Shown here one piece after another: positions 45,314 to 53,015 of a DNA stretch of 64,000 nucleotides. The stretch lies in contig NZ_CP108784.1 in assembly GCF_045207655.1 (NCBI RefSeq), positions 5,270,001 to 5,334,000 of the forward strand. Reading direction: 5' to 3'. A program made the translations under genes and the position numbers. Within the stretch, counting starts at the first letter, position 1. The number at the start of each line of letters is the position of its first letter. The DNA is from Embleya sp045207655 (GTDB lineage Bacteria > Actinomycetota > Actinomycetes > Streptomycetales > Streptomycetaceae). The notes under the pieces were generated by a model, which saw nothing but the letters and a program-made list of their open reading frames with translations, searched no databases and had not been told where the DNA came from.

Positions 45314-45895
45314 GTGTCCGAGGTCCGTATCGTCGCCGAGCCGCGTTCCGAGTTCGGCAAGGGTGCCGCCCGTCGCGCCCGTCGCGCGGGTAAGGTGCCG
45401 GCCGTCCTCTACGGTCACGGCTCCGCTCCGCTCCACCTTGCGCTTCCGGGCCACGAGCTCATGCTCGCGCTCAAGACCCCCAACGTCCTGTTCTCGCTGG
45501 ACATCGACGGCAAGGCGCAGCTCGCCCTGCCCAAGGACGTCCAGCGTCACCCGATCAAGCGGCACCTCGAGCACGTCGACCTGCTGATCGTCCAAAAGGG
45601 CGAGACGGTCACCGTCGAGGTTCCGGTCAGCACCGTCGGCGAGATCGCCCCGGGCGGCCTGCTCGAGACCGTCGTTCCGGCGCTCCCCGTCGAGGCCGAC
45701 GCCACCGCCCTCCCCGGCACCATCGAGATCGACGTGACCGGCCTTCAGCCGGGCGCCTCGGTGCACGCCAAGGACATCAAGCTGCCCAAGGGCACCGCGC
45801 TCGCGGGCGACCCCGAGGCCGTCATCCTGCACATCCTCACCCCGTCGGCGCCGGAGCCGACCGCCGAGGAGACCGCGGCGGCCGACGAGGCCTGA
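45314..45895 (+). CDS. rplY: 50S ribosomal protein L25/general stress protein Ctc
   Basis: 193 residues of the long L25/TL5/CTC type. The N-terminal 5S rRNA-binding domain has EFGKGAARRARRAGKVPAVLYGHG reduced here to its core EFGKGAARRARR and VPAVLYGHG; the C-terminal TL5 beta-domain (GGLLETVVPALPVEA) follows. The Glu/Ala-rich tail is typical. It stabilises 5S rRNA in the large subunit and is often stress-induced. The start GTG 45314 has GAGGAG 8 nt upstream. It precedes pth by 42 nt. Confidence 0.94.
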   Translation: MSEVRIVAEPRSEFGKGAARRARRAGKVPAVLYGHGSAPLHLALPGHELMLALKTPNVLFSLDIDGKAQLALPKDVQRHPIKRHLEHVDLLIVQKGETVTVEVPVSTVGEIAPGGLLETVVPALPVEADATALPGTIEIDVTGLQPGASVHAKDIKLPKGTALAGDPEAVILHILTPSAPEPTAEETAAADEA

Positions 45896-45937
45896 TCCGG
45901 TCCGTTGTCGTAGGACGAACGCGGGGACAACAACATC

Positions 45938-46534
45938 ATGAGTGAGTCGCAGGCCCACGCCGGCACGGAGAACAGTCCGTGGTTGGTCGTGGGCCTCGGC
46001 AATCCCGGGCCCGAGTACACCGGGAATCGCCACAACGTCGGGTTCATGGTCGTCGATCTGCTCGCCGAGCGGGATCGATCGAAGTTCAAGGCGCACAAGT
46101 CGCGCGCGCAGGTGGTGGAGACCCGGATCGGTCCGCACCGGGTGGTGCTGGCCAAGCCGATGTCGTTCATGAACCTGTCCGGCGGTCCGGTGACCGCGCT
46201 GCGCGACTTCTACAAGATCCCGGTCGCGAACATCATCGCGGTCCACGACGAGTTGGACGTCGACTTCGGCGTGCTGCGGCTCAAGCGCGGTGGCGGCGAC
46301 AACGGGCACAACGGCCTGAAGTCGATCACCAAGTCGCTCGGACCCGACTACCTGCGGGTGCGGTTCGGCATCGGTCGTCCGCCCGGGCGGATGGACGTGG
46401 CCGCGTTCGTGCTCAAGGACTTCTCCGCGACCGAGCGCAAGGAACTCGCGTTCGAGGTGGACCGCGCCGCCGACGCGTGCGAGGCACTGGTACGCGAGGG
46501 CCTGGAGCGCGCGCAGAATCAATTCAACACCTGA
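45938..46534 (+). CDS. pth: peptidyl-tRNA hydrolase
   Basis: 198 residues, Pth1 family. VVGLGNPGPEYTGNRHNVGF carries the catalytic His and neighbouring Asn, FMNLSGGPV and HDELDVDFG carry the active-site Asn and Asp, and GHNGLKSI follows. It releases tRNA from prematurely terminated peptidyl-tRNA. It is likely co-transcribed with rplY. A terminator hairpin separates it from the convergent SUKH gene. Confidence 0.95.
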   Translation: MSESQAHAGTENSPWLVVGLGNPGPEYTGNRHNVGFMVVDLLAERDRSKFKAHKSRAQVVETRIGPHRVVLAKPMSFMNLSGGPVTALRDFYKIPVANIIAVHDELDVDFGVLRLKRGGGDNGHNGLKSITKSLGPDYLRVRFGIGRPPGRMDVAAFVLKDFSATERKELAFEVDRAADACEALVREGLERAQNQFNT

Positions 46535-46555
46535 CCCGACGGGTCGCGACGTGCA

Positions 46556-46588
46556 CGAGGGCGGGTTTCCCACGGGGACCCGCCCTCG
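46556..46588. terminator. bidirectional hairpin between pth and the SUKH gene
   Basis: 11-bp stem (46556-46566 with 46578-46588) with an 11-nt loop that can pair further, 22 nt after pth. Confidence 0.75.
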
Positions 46589-46603
46589 GGCGTACCGGGC
46601 CGG

Positions 46604-47086
46604 CTACCAGCGTCCGTCGTCGCGGATGCGCACCGGGGCGTGGCCCAGCACCAGCGCGCTGATCGCGCTGTCCATCGACGAGCCGATGAACCACTCGCCG
46701 GTGTGGTCCAGACCGAACACCCGACCGCTCGGGTCGATCGCCAGATAGCCGCTGCCGCCGTCCTCGTCGCCGAGCGGGGCCAACGGGGTGCCCAGCGCGC
46801 GGCCCACGTCGGTGAGCGTGCGCGGCAGGTGCAGGCCCCGGGTGGGGTCGATGGTGAACGGCCGGCGCAGCACGTCCTTGCCCGCGCCGCCGATGGCGAA
46901 GTGCAGCGTGCCGAACTCGGCCCAGGCCACCAGCGCCGCCGGGAACACGCTGTGCCGGTGCCCGTCGGGTGACTCGTGGTCGCTGATCTGCCGGGCCCAC
47001 GCCTCGGCCTGGGTCAGCCGGCGCCGGCCCACGGTCCAGCCGGCCCGCTTGAGCTCGTGCACCACGTCGGAGGAGAAGCGCGACAC
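46604..47086 (-). CDS. SUKH-3-like (SMI1/KNR4) family protein, putative immunity protein
   Basis: 160 residues. The layout fits the SUKH superfamily group 3: an N-terminal helix ELKRAGWTVGRR, FPAALVAWAEFGTLHF in the middle, DPTRG, and a C-terminal AIDPSGRVFGLDHTGEWFIG block. SUKH proteins act as immunity factors against nuclease or deaminase toxins. Here it is separated by one nucleotide from a YwqJ-like deaminase gene, a combination known from polymorphic toxin systems. The start is GTG 47086. Assignment rests on motif pattern. Confidence 0.65.
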   Translation of the reverse strand: MSRFSSDVVHELKRAGWTVGRRRLTQAEAWARQISDHESPDGHRHSVFPAALVAWAEFGTLHFAIGGAGKDVLRRPFTIDPTRGLHLPRTLTDVGRALGTPLAPLGDEDGGSGYLAIDPSGRVFGLDHTGEWFIGSSMDSAISALVLGHAPVRIRDDGRW

Positions 47087-47087
47087 G

Positions 47088-47603
47088 TCAGCCGCTTTCC
47101 GTCGAGGCGACGCCGAAGTGCTCGAGCATCGCCGCGCACGACCGACACGGCGGTTGATACGTGTCGTGCTGCGGGTCGCCGTCCTCGCGGATCCGCCGCA
47201 GGGTCAACTTCGCCCCCTTGAGCGAGCGCCGCGCCTCCTGCACGGTGAACGGCCGCCGGGCCGCCCGCTTGGTGCGCGCCGCCTCGGCCTCGAAGAGGTG
47301 CTCGGACACCAGCTCGACCTCGGGGCAGCGGCCCCGCCAGCGCTCGCGCGACTCGACCGGGAGCGCCGCCAGGAAGTCCCGGACCAGCGGATGCGCCGTC
47401 GGCACGGTGTCGCCCTTGGCGCCGGCCCGGGTGCGGATGCGCTTGCCGACGAACAGCGCGGCCGCCACGGCCGGGAGGATGCTCTCGCGGGTCCCTCGCG
47501 GGCCGCCGCTCTCGGGCGGCTCGGGATCCGCCGGCTCCAGGTCCGGATCCACTTCCGCCGTACGTTCCTTCGCCAGGGTCGTCGTCGGAGTACCCGCGGC
47601 CAC
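47088..47603 (-). CDS. YwqJ-like deaminase domain protein
   Basis: 171 residues. The zinc-dependent deaminase residues are CPE at 93-95 and PPCRSC with Cys153 and Cys156. ALFVGKRIRTRAGAKGD near residue 50-64 resembles the first strand of YwqJ-type deaminases. The N-terminal 40 residues are acidic and Pro-rich. YwqJ domains usually sit at the C-terminus of secreted toxins and are thought to deaminate nucleic acid bases; this one stands alone without a delivery domain. GTG 47603 has GAAGGGAA 6 nt upstream. It is followed by the SUKH gene. Confidence 0.7.
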   Translation of the reverse strand: MAAGTPTTTLAKERTAEVDPDLEPADPEPPESGGPRGTRESILPAVAAALFVGKRIRTRAGAKGDTVPTAHPLVRDFLAALPVESRERWRGRCPEVELVSEHLFEAEAARTKRAARRPFTVQEARRSLKGAKLTLRRIREDGDPQHDTYQPPCRSCAAMLEHFGVASTESG

Positions 47604-47891
47604 GTGGCGTTCCCTTCTCGTTCATGTGCTGCTTCGGTCGGCGCTGCTTGTGTCGAGATCTCGATCATGCCGGCGCCGTGGTCGGTGACTGTGCGTGTAA
47701 CAGCGTGCCAAACGTCTCGGTGACCCGTGCAACCGGGACTCCCGCAAGGATCTTCGCAGTTCGGTCCGACCCGCGGATTTCCCGGTTGACCCCCGGCGGA
47801 GCGAATCGGGCGCTAGCTTCGTTCGAGTGGGGGTGCCGTGCGGCGGCTGGGCCCGTGCGGCCGGGGGGAGCAGGGGAGTTGACGTTCCGTC

Positions 47892-48953
47892 ATGTCGAAT
47901 TCCGGGTCTGGGCGGGCCATCGGGCTCGCCGTCATAGGGGCCGGCTATTGGGGGCCCAATCTGGTGCGCAACGCGCAGGCCACACCGGCCCTGCGGGTGG
48001 AGTGGTTGTGCGACCTCGACGAGGCCCGGGCCCGTGCGGTCCTGGGTGAGTACAGCACGGTCCGGGTGAGCACGTCGTACCAGGACGTCCTGGCCGACCC
48101 GCGTGTGCAGGCCGTCGCGATCGCGACGCCCGCCGGGACCCACTTCGACCTGGTCGCGGCGGCCCTGGAGGCGGGCAAGCACGTCCTGGTCGAGAAGCCG
48201 ATCACATCCGATCACGCGGACGCGGTCAAGCTGGTCGAACTGGCCGAGCGCAACGGGCTGACGCTGATGTGCGACCACACGTTCTGTTACATGCCGGTGG
48301 TCCGGCACATCCGCGAATTGATCCACGGCGGCGAACTGGGCGACATCCGCTTCATCGACTCGGTGCGGATCAACCTGGGCCTGGTCCAACCGGACGTGGA
48401 CGTGCTGTGGGATCTGGCGCCGCACGACCTGTCGATCCTGGACTTCATCCTGCCGCCCGGCGTGCGACCGGTGTCGGTGTCCGCGCACGGCGCGGACCCG
48501 CTGGGCACCGGCCGGGCCTGTCTGGCCTACCTGGTGGTGCGGCTGAACACCGGCGCCATCGCGCACATCCATGTGAACTGGCTCTCGCCGACCAAGGTGC
48601 GCACCACCATCATCGGCGGCTCGCGGCGCACCCTGGTGTGGGACGACACCAATCCAACCGCCCGCCTTCAGGTGCACGACAAGGGCATCGATCTCGCCGA
48701 GGACGCCGCGCTCAGCCCGGAGGCCCGGCGGGAGAAGCAGATCTCCTACCGGGTGGGCGACGTGGTCTCGCCCGCGCTGCCCGAGCGGGAGGCGCTGCGC
48801 GCGGTGATGGCCGAGTTCGCCGAGGCGATCGGCACGTCCCGGCCCGCGCTCACCGACGGCCGCGCGGGTCTGCGCGTCCTGGAACTGCTGGAGGCCGCCA
48901 CGCGCAGCCTGGAACTGGGCGGCGTCACCGTCGCGCTGGGAGAACTTCGATGA
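47892..48953 (+). CDS. Gfo/Idh/MocA family oxidoreductase (UDP-sugar 3-dehydrogenase-like)
   Basis: 353 residues. An N-terminal Rossmann fold has VIGAGYWGPNLVRN, and EKPITSDHADA carries the conserved catalytic Lys. The C-terminal half has the H-containing LWDLAPHDLSIL motif. It resembles the WlbA/WbpB enzymes that oxidise C3 of UDP-N-acetylglucosaminuronic acid. The first gene of a six-gene run; it overlaps the epimerase gene by 4 nt (ATGA). ATG 47892 has a GGGGAG tract about 13 nt upstream. The exact substrate is inferred only from neighbours. Confidence 0.8.
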   Translation: MSNSGSGRAIGLAVIGAGYWGPNLVRNAQATPALRVEWLCDLDEARARAVLGEYSTVRVSTSYQDVLADPRVQAVAIATPAGTHFDLVAAALEAGKHVLVEKPITSDHADAVKLVELAERNGLTLMCDHTFCYMPVVRHIRELIHGGELGDIRFIDSVRINLGLVQPDVDVLWDLAPHDLSILDFILPPGVRPVSVSAHGADPLGTGRACLAYLVVRLNTGAIAHIHVNWLSPTKVRTTIIGGSRRTLVWDDTNPTARLQVHDKGIDLAEDAALSPEARREKQISYRVGDVVSPALPEREALRAVMAEFAEAIGTSRPALTDGRAGLRVLELLEAATRSLELGGVTVALGELR

Positions 48954-49915
48954 GTGTCGAGATAGCCGGTTCGCGCTGTGTGGTCACCGGTGGGGCCGGG
49001 ACCATCGGATCCACCATCGTGGACCACCTGTTGGCCGCCGGCGCGGCGAAGGTGGTCGTGCTGGACAACCTGACCCGGGGGCACCGGGGCAACCTGGCCC
49101 GGGCGCTCGCCGACGAGCGGGTCGACCTGGTCGAGGGCGACATCCGCGATCGCCCGCTGCTCGCCCGCCTGATGCCGGGCACCGACGTGGTGTTCCACCT
49201 CGCCGCGATCCGGATCACCCAGTGCGTGGAGGAACCCCGGCTCGCGCTGGAGGTGTTGGTGGACGGCACCTACGACGTCATGGAGGCGGCGGTCGCCGCC
49301 GACGTGCGCAAGGTGGTCACCTCCTCCTCCGCGTCGGTCTACGGCCTCGCCGAGGAGTTCCCGACCACCGAGCGGCACCACCCGTACGACAACGACACGC
49401 TCTACGGCGCGGCCAAGCTGTTCAACGAGGGCCTGCTGCGCAGTTTCCGGGCGATGTACGGCCTGGACTACGTCGCGCTGCGCTACTTCAACGTCTACGG
49501 TCCGCGGATGGACGTGCACGGTCTGTACACCGAGGTGCTGATCCGCTGGATGGAGCGGATCGGCAAGGGGGAACCCCCGTTGATCTTCGGCGACGGCTTG
49601 CAGACCATGGACTTCGTGTACACCGAGGACATCGCGCGCGCCAACCTCCTTGCCGCGCGCGCCGATGCGAGCGGCGAGGTGTTCAACATCGCCTCCGGGA
49701 GCGAGACTTCGCTGCGCGGGCTGGCGGAGAGGCTGCTGGTGGTGATGGGCGCGGACGGGCTGGGGATCGAGTACGGCCCGGCCCGGGCGAGCGGCGGGGT
49801 GACCCGACGGCTGGCCGATACCACCAAGGCGGCACGGGAGTTGGGCTTCACCGCCGAGGTGGACATCGACGAGGGGCTGCGCCGACTGGTGGCGTGGTGG
49901 CGGGACGCGGTCTGA
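48950..49915 (+). CDS. NAD-dependent epimerase/dehydratase (sugar nucleotide)
   Basis: 321 residues, an extended short-chain dehydrogenase. TGGAGTIGS is the nucleotide-binding loop, HLAAIRI and SSSASVYG carry the catalytic Ser, YGAAK the Tyr-Lys pair, and LRYFNVYGPR and FIYTED-like DFVYTEDIARA the substrate region. It is closest in style to UDP-glucose/UDP-GlcNAc 4-epimerases (WbpP type). Translation is coupled to the upstream oxidoreductase gene. A role in making the sugar of this operon is inferred. Confidence 0.83.
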   Translation: MSVEIAGSRCVVTGGAGTIGSTIVDHLLAAGAAKVVVLDNLTRGHRGNLARALADERVDLVEGDIRDRPLLARLMPGTDVVFHLAAIRITQCVEEPRLALEVLVDGTYDVMEAAVAADVRKVVTSSSASVYGLAEEFPTTERHHPYDNDTLYGAAKLFNEGLLRSFRAMYGLDYVALRYFNVYGPRMDVHGLYTEVLIRWMERIGKGEPPLIFGDGLQTMDFVYTEDIARANLLAARADASGEVFNIASGSETSLRGLAERLLVVMGADGLGIEYGPARASGGVTRRLADTTKAARELGFTAEVDIDEGLRRLVAWWRDAV

Positions 49916-50015
49916 TCCGACCGGGGCACCGAGGGGGTTCGGTGCGTAGCGGGTGCGGGCGGGCGCGGCTGGGACATGGGTTGGCAGGGCGGACCGGGCT
50001 GGGGGAACAGGCACG

Positions 50016-51179
50016 ATGAGCATGGAACGAATTCCGGTGATGCGCCCCTGGATGGGCGAGGAGGAGGCCGCCGCGGCGGCCGACGCGGTGCGCTCGGGGT
50101 GGGTGGCCCAGGGGCCCCGGGTGGCCGCCTTCGAGCAGGCCTTCGCGGACTATGTCGAGGTGCCCGCGGCGATCGCGGTCTCCTCGTGCACCACCGCGCT
50201 GCACCTGGCGTTGATCAACGCCGGGGTGGGGCCGGGCGACGAGGTCGTGGTGCCCTCGTTGTCGTTCGTGGCGACCGCGAACGCGGTGCGCTACGTCGGC
50301 GCGCGACCGGTGTTCGCCGATGTCGATCTCGGCACCGGGAACCTGACCCCGGAGACGATCGAGACGGTGCTCACCGCCGCGACGCGCGCGGTGATCCTGG
50401 TCGACCAGGGCGGCATCCCCGCCGATCTCGACGGTGTGCGGGCACTGGTGGACGGCCGGGGCATCGTGGTGGTGGAGGACGCGGCGTGCGCGGCGGGCTC
50501 GATCTACAAGGGCCGCCCGGTGGGCGCGGGCGCGATGTCCGCGACCTTCTCGTTCCACCCGCGCAAGCTGCTGACCACCGGCGAGGGCGGCATGCTCACC
50601 CTCGCGCGGGAGGGCGCGGCGCCTCGGCTGCGTCGGTTGCGCGAGCACGGGATGAGTGTGAGCGCGGCCGACCGGGACGCGGCGGACCGCGCGGGCGGGG
50701 CGCCCGTGGTGGAGAGCTACGACGAACTGGGCTACAACTACCGGATGACCGACATCCAGGCGGCGGTCGGCCTGGTGCAGCTCGGCCGGTTGCCGGCGAT
50801 GGTCGCCCGTCGGCGCGAACTGGCGGCTCGCTACCGCGAGTTGCTCGCCGACGTGGCGGGCCTGGAGACGGCGGCGGACCCGGCGTACGGACTGACCAAC
50901 TATCAGGCGTTCTGGGTGCTGCTGCCCGAGGACTTCCCCGTGTCGCGCGACGACCTGCTCGGCGAGCTCGCCCGGGCCGGGATCTCGGCGCGTCGGGGGA
51001 TCATGGCGGCGCACCTGGAGCCGGCGTACGCGGACGTCGAGCACGTGCCGCTGCTCGCCACCGAGCGGCTGACCCGGGACTCGCTGATCCTGCCGCTGTT
51101 CCACGAGTTGACCGAGGCACAGCAGGACCGGGTGGTCGCCGCGGTGCGGGCGGCGGCCGGCGTCCGGGCGGCGGTCTAG
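50016..51179 (+). CDS. DegT/DnrJ/EryC1 family aminotransferase (first copy)
   Basis: 387 residues, PLP-dependent sugar aminotransferase. GVGPGDEVVVPSLSFVATAN, VVEDAACAAGS and SFHPRKLLTTGEGGM with the PLP-binding Lys are conserved; NYRMTDIQAAVGLVQL is the family C-terminal block. It transfers an amino group from glutamate to a keto-sugar nucleotide. It is about 28% longer in spacing from its upstream gene (100 nt) than others in the run, with a GGGGGAA site. It overlaps the acyltransferase gene by 1 nt. Confidence 0.88.
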   Translation: MSMERIPVMRPWMGEEEAAAAADAVRSGWVAQGPRVAAFEQAFADYVEVPAAIAVSSCTTALHLALINAGVGPGDEVVVPSLSFVATANAVRYVGARPVFADVDLGTGNLTPETIETVLTAATRAVILVDQGGIPADLDGVRALVDGRGIVVVEDAACAAGSIYKGRPVGAGAMSATFSFHPRKLLTTGEGGMLTLAREGAAPRLRRLREHGMSVSAADRDAADRAGGAPVVESYDELGYNYRMTDIQAAVGLVQLGRLPAMVARRRELAARYRELLADVAGLETAADPAYGLTNYQAFWVLLPEDFPVSRDDLLGELARAGISARRGIMAAHLEPAYADVEHVPLLATERLTRDSLILPLFHELTEAQQDRVVAAVRAAAGVRAAV

Positions 51180-51889
51180 TGTCCTTTCGCGACCTGCTCC
51201 TGGTCGGAGCCGGGGGATTCGCCCGCGAGGTGGCCGCGGCGATCCCGGAGTTCCGCGCGCCGCGCGGTAGTTCGGGATGGCGGTTGCTCGGTTTCCTGGA
51301 CGACGATCCGGCCCGGTGGGACACCGAGGTGGACGGCGTCGCGGTGCTCGGCGGGGCCGACGCGGCGCACAAGTGGCCGGACGCCCTGGTGGTGGTGTGC
51401 GTCGGGAGTCCGACGAATTGGTGGAGCCGGTCCCGGGTGGTGGCCCGGCTGGGCCTGCCGGAGAGCCGCTGGGCCACGCTCGTGCACGTGAGCGCGGTGG
51501 TCCCGCGCACGTGCGAGGTGGGGCCGGGCGCGGTGTTGATGGCGCAGACGGTGTTGACCACCTCGGTCCGGGTGGGCGCGCACGCGCACGCCATGCCGCA
51601 GGTGGTGCTGACCCACGACGACGACGTGCGCGAGTTCGCCACGCTGGCCTCGGGGGTTCGGCTCGCGGGTGGGGTGACGGTGGGCCGGGAGGCGTACCTG
51701 GGGGCCGGTGCGCTGGTGCGCGAGCAACGCGTGATCGGCGCCCGGTCGCTGGTGGGGATGGGCTCGGTCGTGACGCGGGACGTGCCGCCGGCCGAGGTGT
51801 GGGCGGGGGTGCCGGCCCGCCGACTGCGGTCGGCGCCGATTCCCGCCGCCGAGCCGCAACGACGAGGGGGAGATGCGGATGAGTGCTGA
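51179..51889 (+). CDS. PglD/NeuD-type sugar N-acyltransferase
   Basis: 236 residues. The N-terminal nucleotide-sugar-binding fold has LLLVGAGGFAREVAA and VVVCVGSPTNWW. The C-terminal left-handed beta-helix hexapeptide repeats include VGPGAVLMAQTVLTTSVRVG and end with VTRDVPPAEVWAGVPAR, as in PglD and NeuD. It would acylate the amino group introduced by one of the flanking aminotransferases. GTG 51179 overlaps the upstream stop (TAGTG). The acyl donor is probably acetyl-CoA, which is inference. Confidence 0.82.
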   Translation: MSFRDLLLVGAGGFAREVAAAIPEFRAPRGSSGWRLLGFLDDDPARWDTEVDGVAVLGGADAAHKWPDALVVVCVGSPTNWWSRSRVVARLGLPESRWATLVHVSAVVPRTCEVGPGAVLMAQTVLTTSVRVGAHAHAMPQVVLTHDDDVREFATLASGVRLAGGVTVGREAYLGAGALVREQRVIGARSLVGMGSVVTRDVPPAEVWAGVPARRLRSAPIPAAEPQRRGGDADEC

Positions 51890-53015
51890 CCTGGACCGGA
51901 TTCCGTTGGTGGACCTGGCCGCGGCGCACGCCGAGGTGGCCGCCGAGGTCGAGGCCGGCATCGCCCGGGTGCTGGCCACGTGCGCGTTCGTGGGCGGTCC
52001 CGACGTCGCGGGCTTCGAGGCCGAGTACGCCGAGTTCTCCGGCGTCGCGCACTGCGTGGGGGTGGCCAACGGCACCGACGCGGTGGAGTTGGCGCTGCGG
52101 GTGCTGGGCGTCGGCGCGGGCGCGGGCGTGGTGATGCCGGCGAACACGTTCGTGGCGACCGCCGAGGCGGCCGTTCGCGCGGGCGCGCGGCCGGTGTTCG
52201 CCGATGTGGACGACGAGTACCTGCTGCTGGACCCGCAGCGGGCCGCCGAGGCGCTGGGCGGTCCGGTCGAGGTCCGTGCGCTGCTGCCGGTGCACCTGAA
52301 CGGGCAACTGGCCCCGATGGGCGCGCTGCGGGCGCTGGCGGACGCGCGCGGGCAGGCCCTGGTGGAGGACGCCGCGCAGTGCCAGGGCGCGACCCAGGAC
52401 GGCCGCGGGCCCGGCACGTGGGGGCCCGACGCCATCGCGGCGACCAGCTTCTACCCGGGCAAGAACCTGGGCGCGTACGGCGACGGCGGCGCGGTGGTGA
52501 CGAACAGCGAGGCGTACGCGCTCGCGCTGCGCGAGATGCGCGACCACGGCTCGTCGCGCAAGTACGTGCACACGCGCCTGGGCTTCAACTCGCGCCTGGA
52601 CACCATCCAGGCCGCGGTGTTGCGGGCCAAGCTGGGCCGGCTGGCGCAGTGGAACACGCGGCGGCGGGCGGCCGCGGCCCGCTACGACGCGCTGCTGGCC
52701 GGGATCGAGGGGGTGCGGGTGCCGCGGACCGCGCCGGGCAACGAGCACGTGTGGCACCTGTACGCGGTCCGGGTGCCCGAGCGGGACAAGGTGCTCGCGC
52801 TGCTGAACGAGGCGGGGGTCGGCGCCGGCGTGCACTACCCGGTGCCGGTGCACCTGCAGCCCGCGTTCGCCGAACTGGGTTATGCGCGCGGCGACTTCCC
52901 GGTCGCCGAGCGGGCCGCCGAGCAGATCCTGACGTTGCCGCTGTACCCGCAGCTCACCGTCGCGCAGCAGGAGCGCGTCGTGGAGGTGCTCGCGGGAGCG
53001 CTGAGCCGGCTGTGA
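51879..53015 (+). CDS. DegT/DnrJ/EryC1 family aminotransferase (second copy, WbpE/3-aminosugar type)
   Basis: 378 residues. IPLVDLAAAHAEVAAEVEA, GVANGTDAVELALRVLGV, VEDAAQCQGA and TSFYPGKNLGAYGDGGAVV with the PLP Lys match the 3-amino-sugar branch (WbpE, FdtB, QdtB, DesV). It is clearly different from the copy at 50016. ATG 51879 is preferred to ATG 51873 because the GGGGGAG site then has a normal spacer. It overlaps the acyltransferase gene by 11 nt and the next gene by 4 nt (GTGA). Confidence 0.88.
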   Translation: MSADLDRIPLVDLAAAHAEVAAEVEAGIARVLATCAFVGGPDVAGFEAEYAEFSGVAHCVGVANGTDAVELALRVLGVGAGAGVVMPANTFVATAEAAVRAGARPVFADVDDEYLLLDPQRAAEALGGPVEVRALLPVHLNGQLAPMGALRALADARGQALVEDAAQCQGATQDGRGPGTWGPDAIAATSFYPGKNLGAYGDGGAVVTNSEAYALALREMRDHGSSRKYVHTRLGFNSRLDTIQAAVLRAKLGRLAQWNTRRRAAAARYDALLAGIEGVRVPRTAPGNEHVWHLYAVRVPERDKVLALLNEAGVGAGVHYPVPVHLQPAFAELGYARGDFPVAERAAEQILTLPLYPQLTVAQQERVVEVLAGALSRL

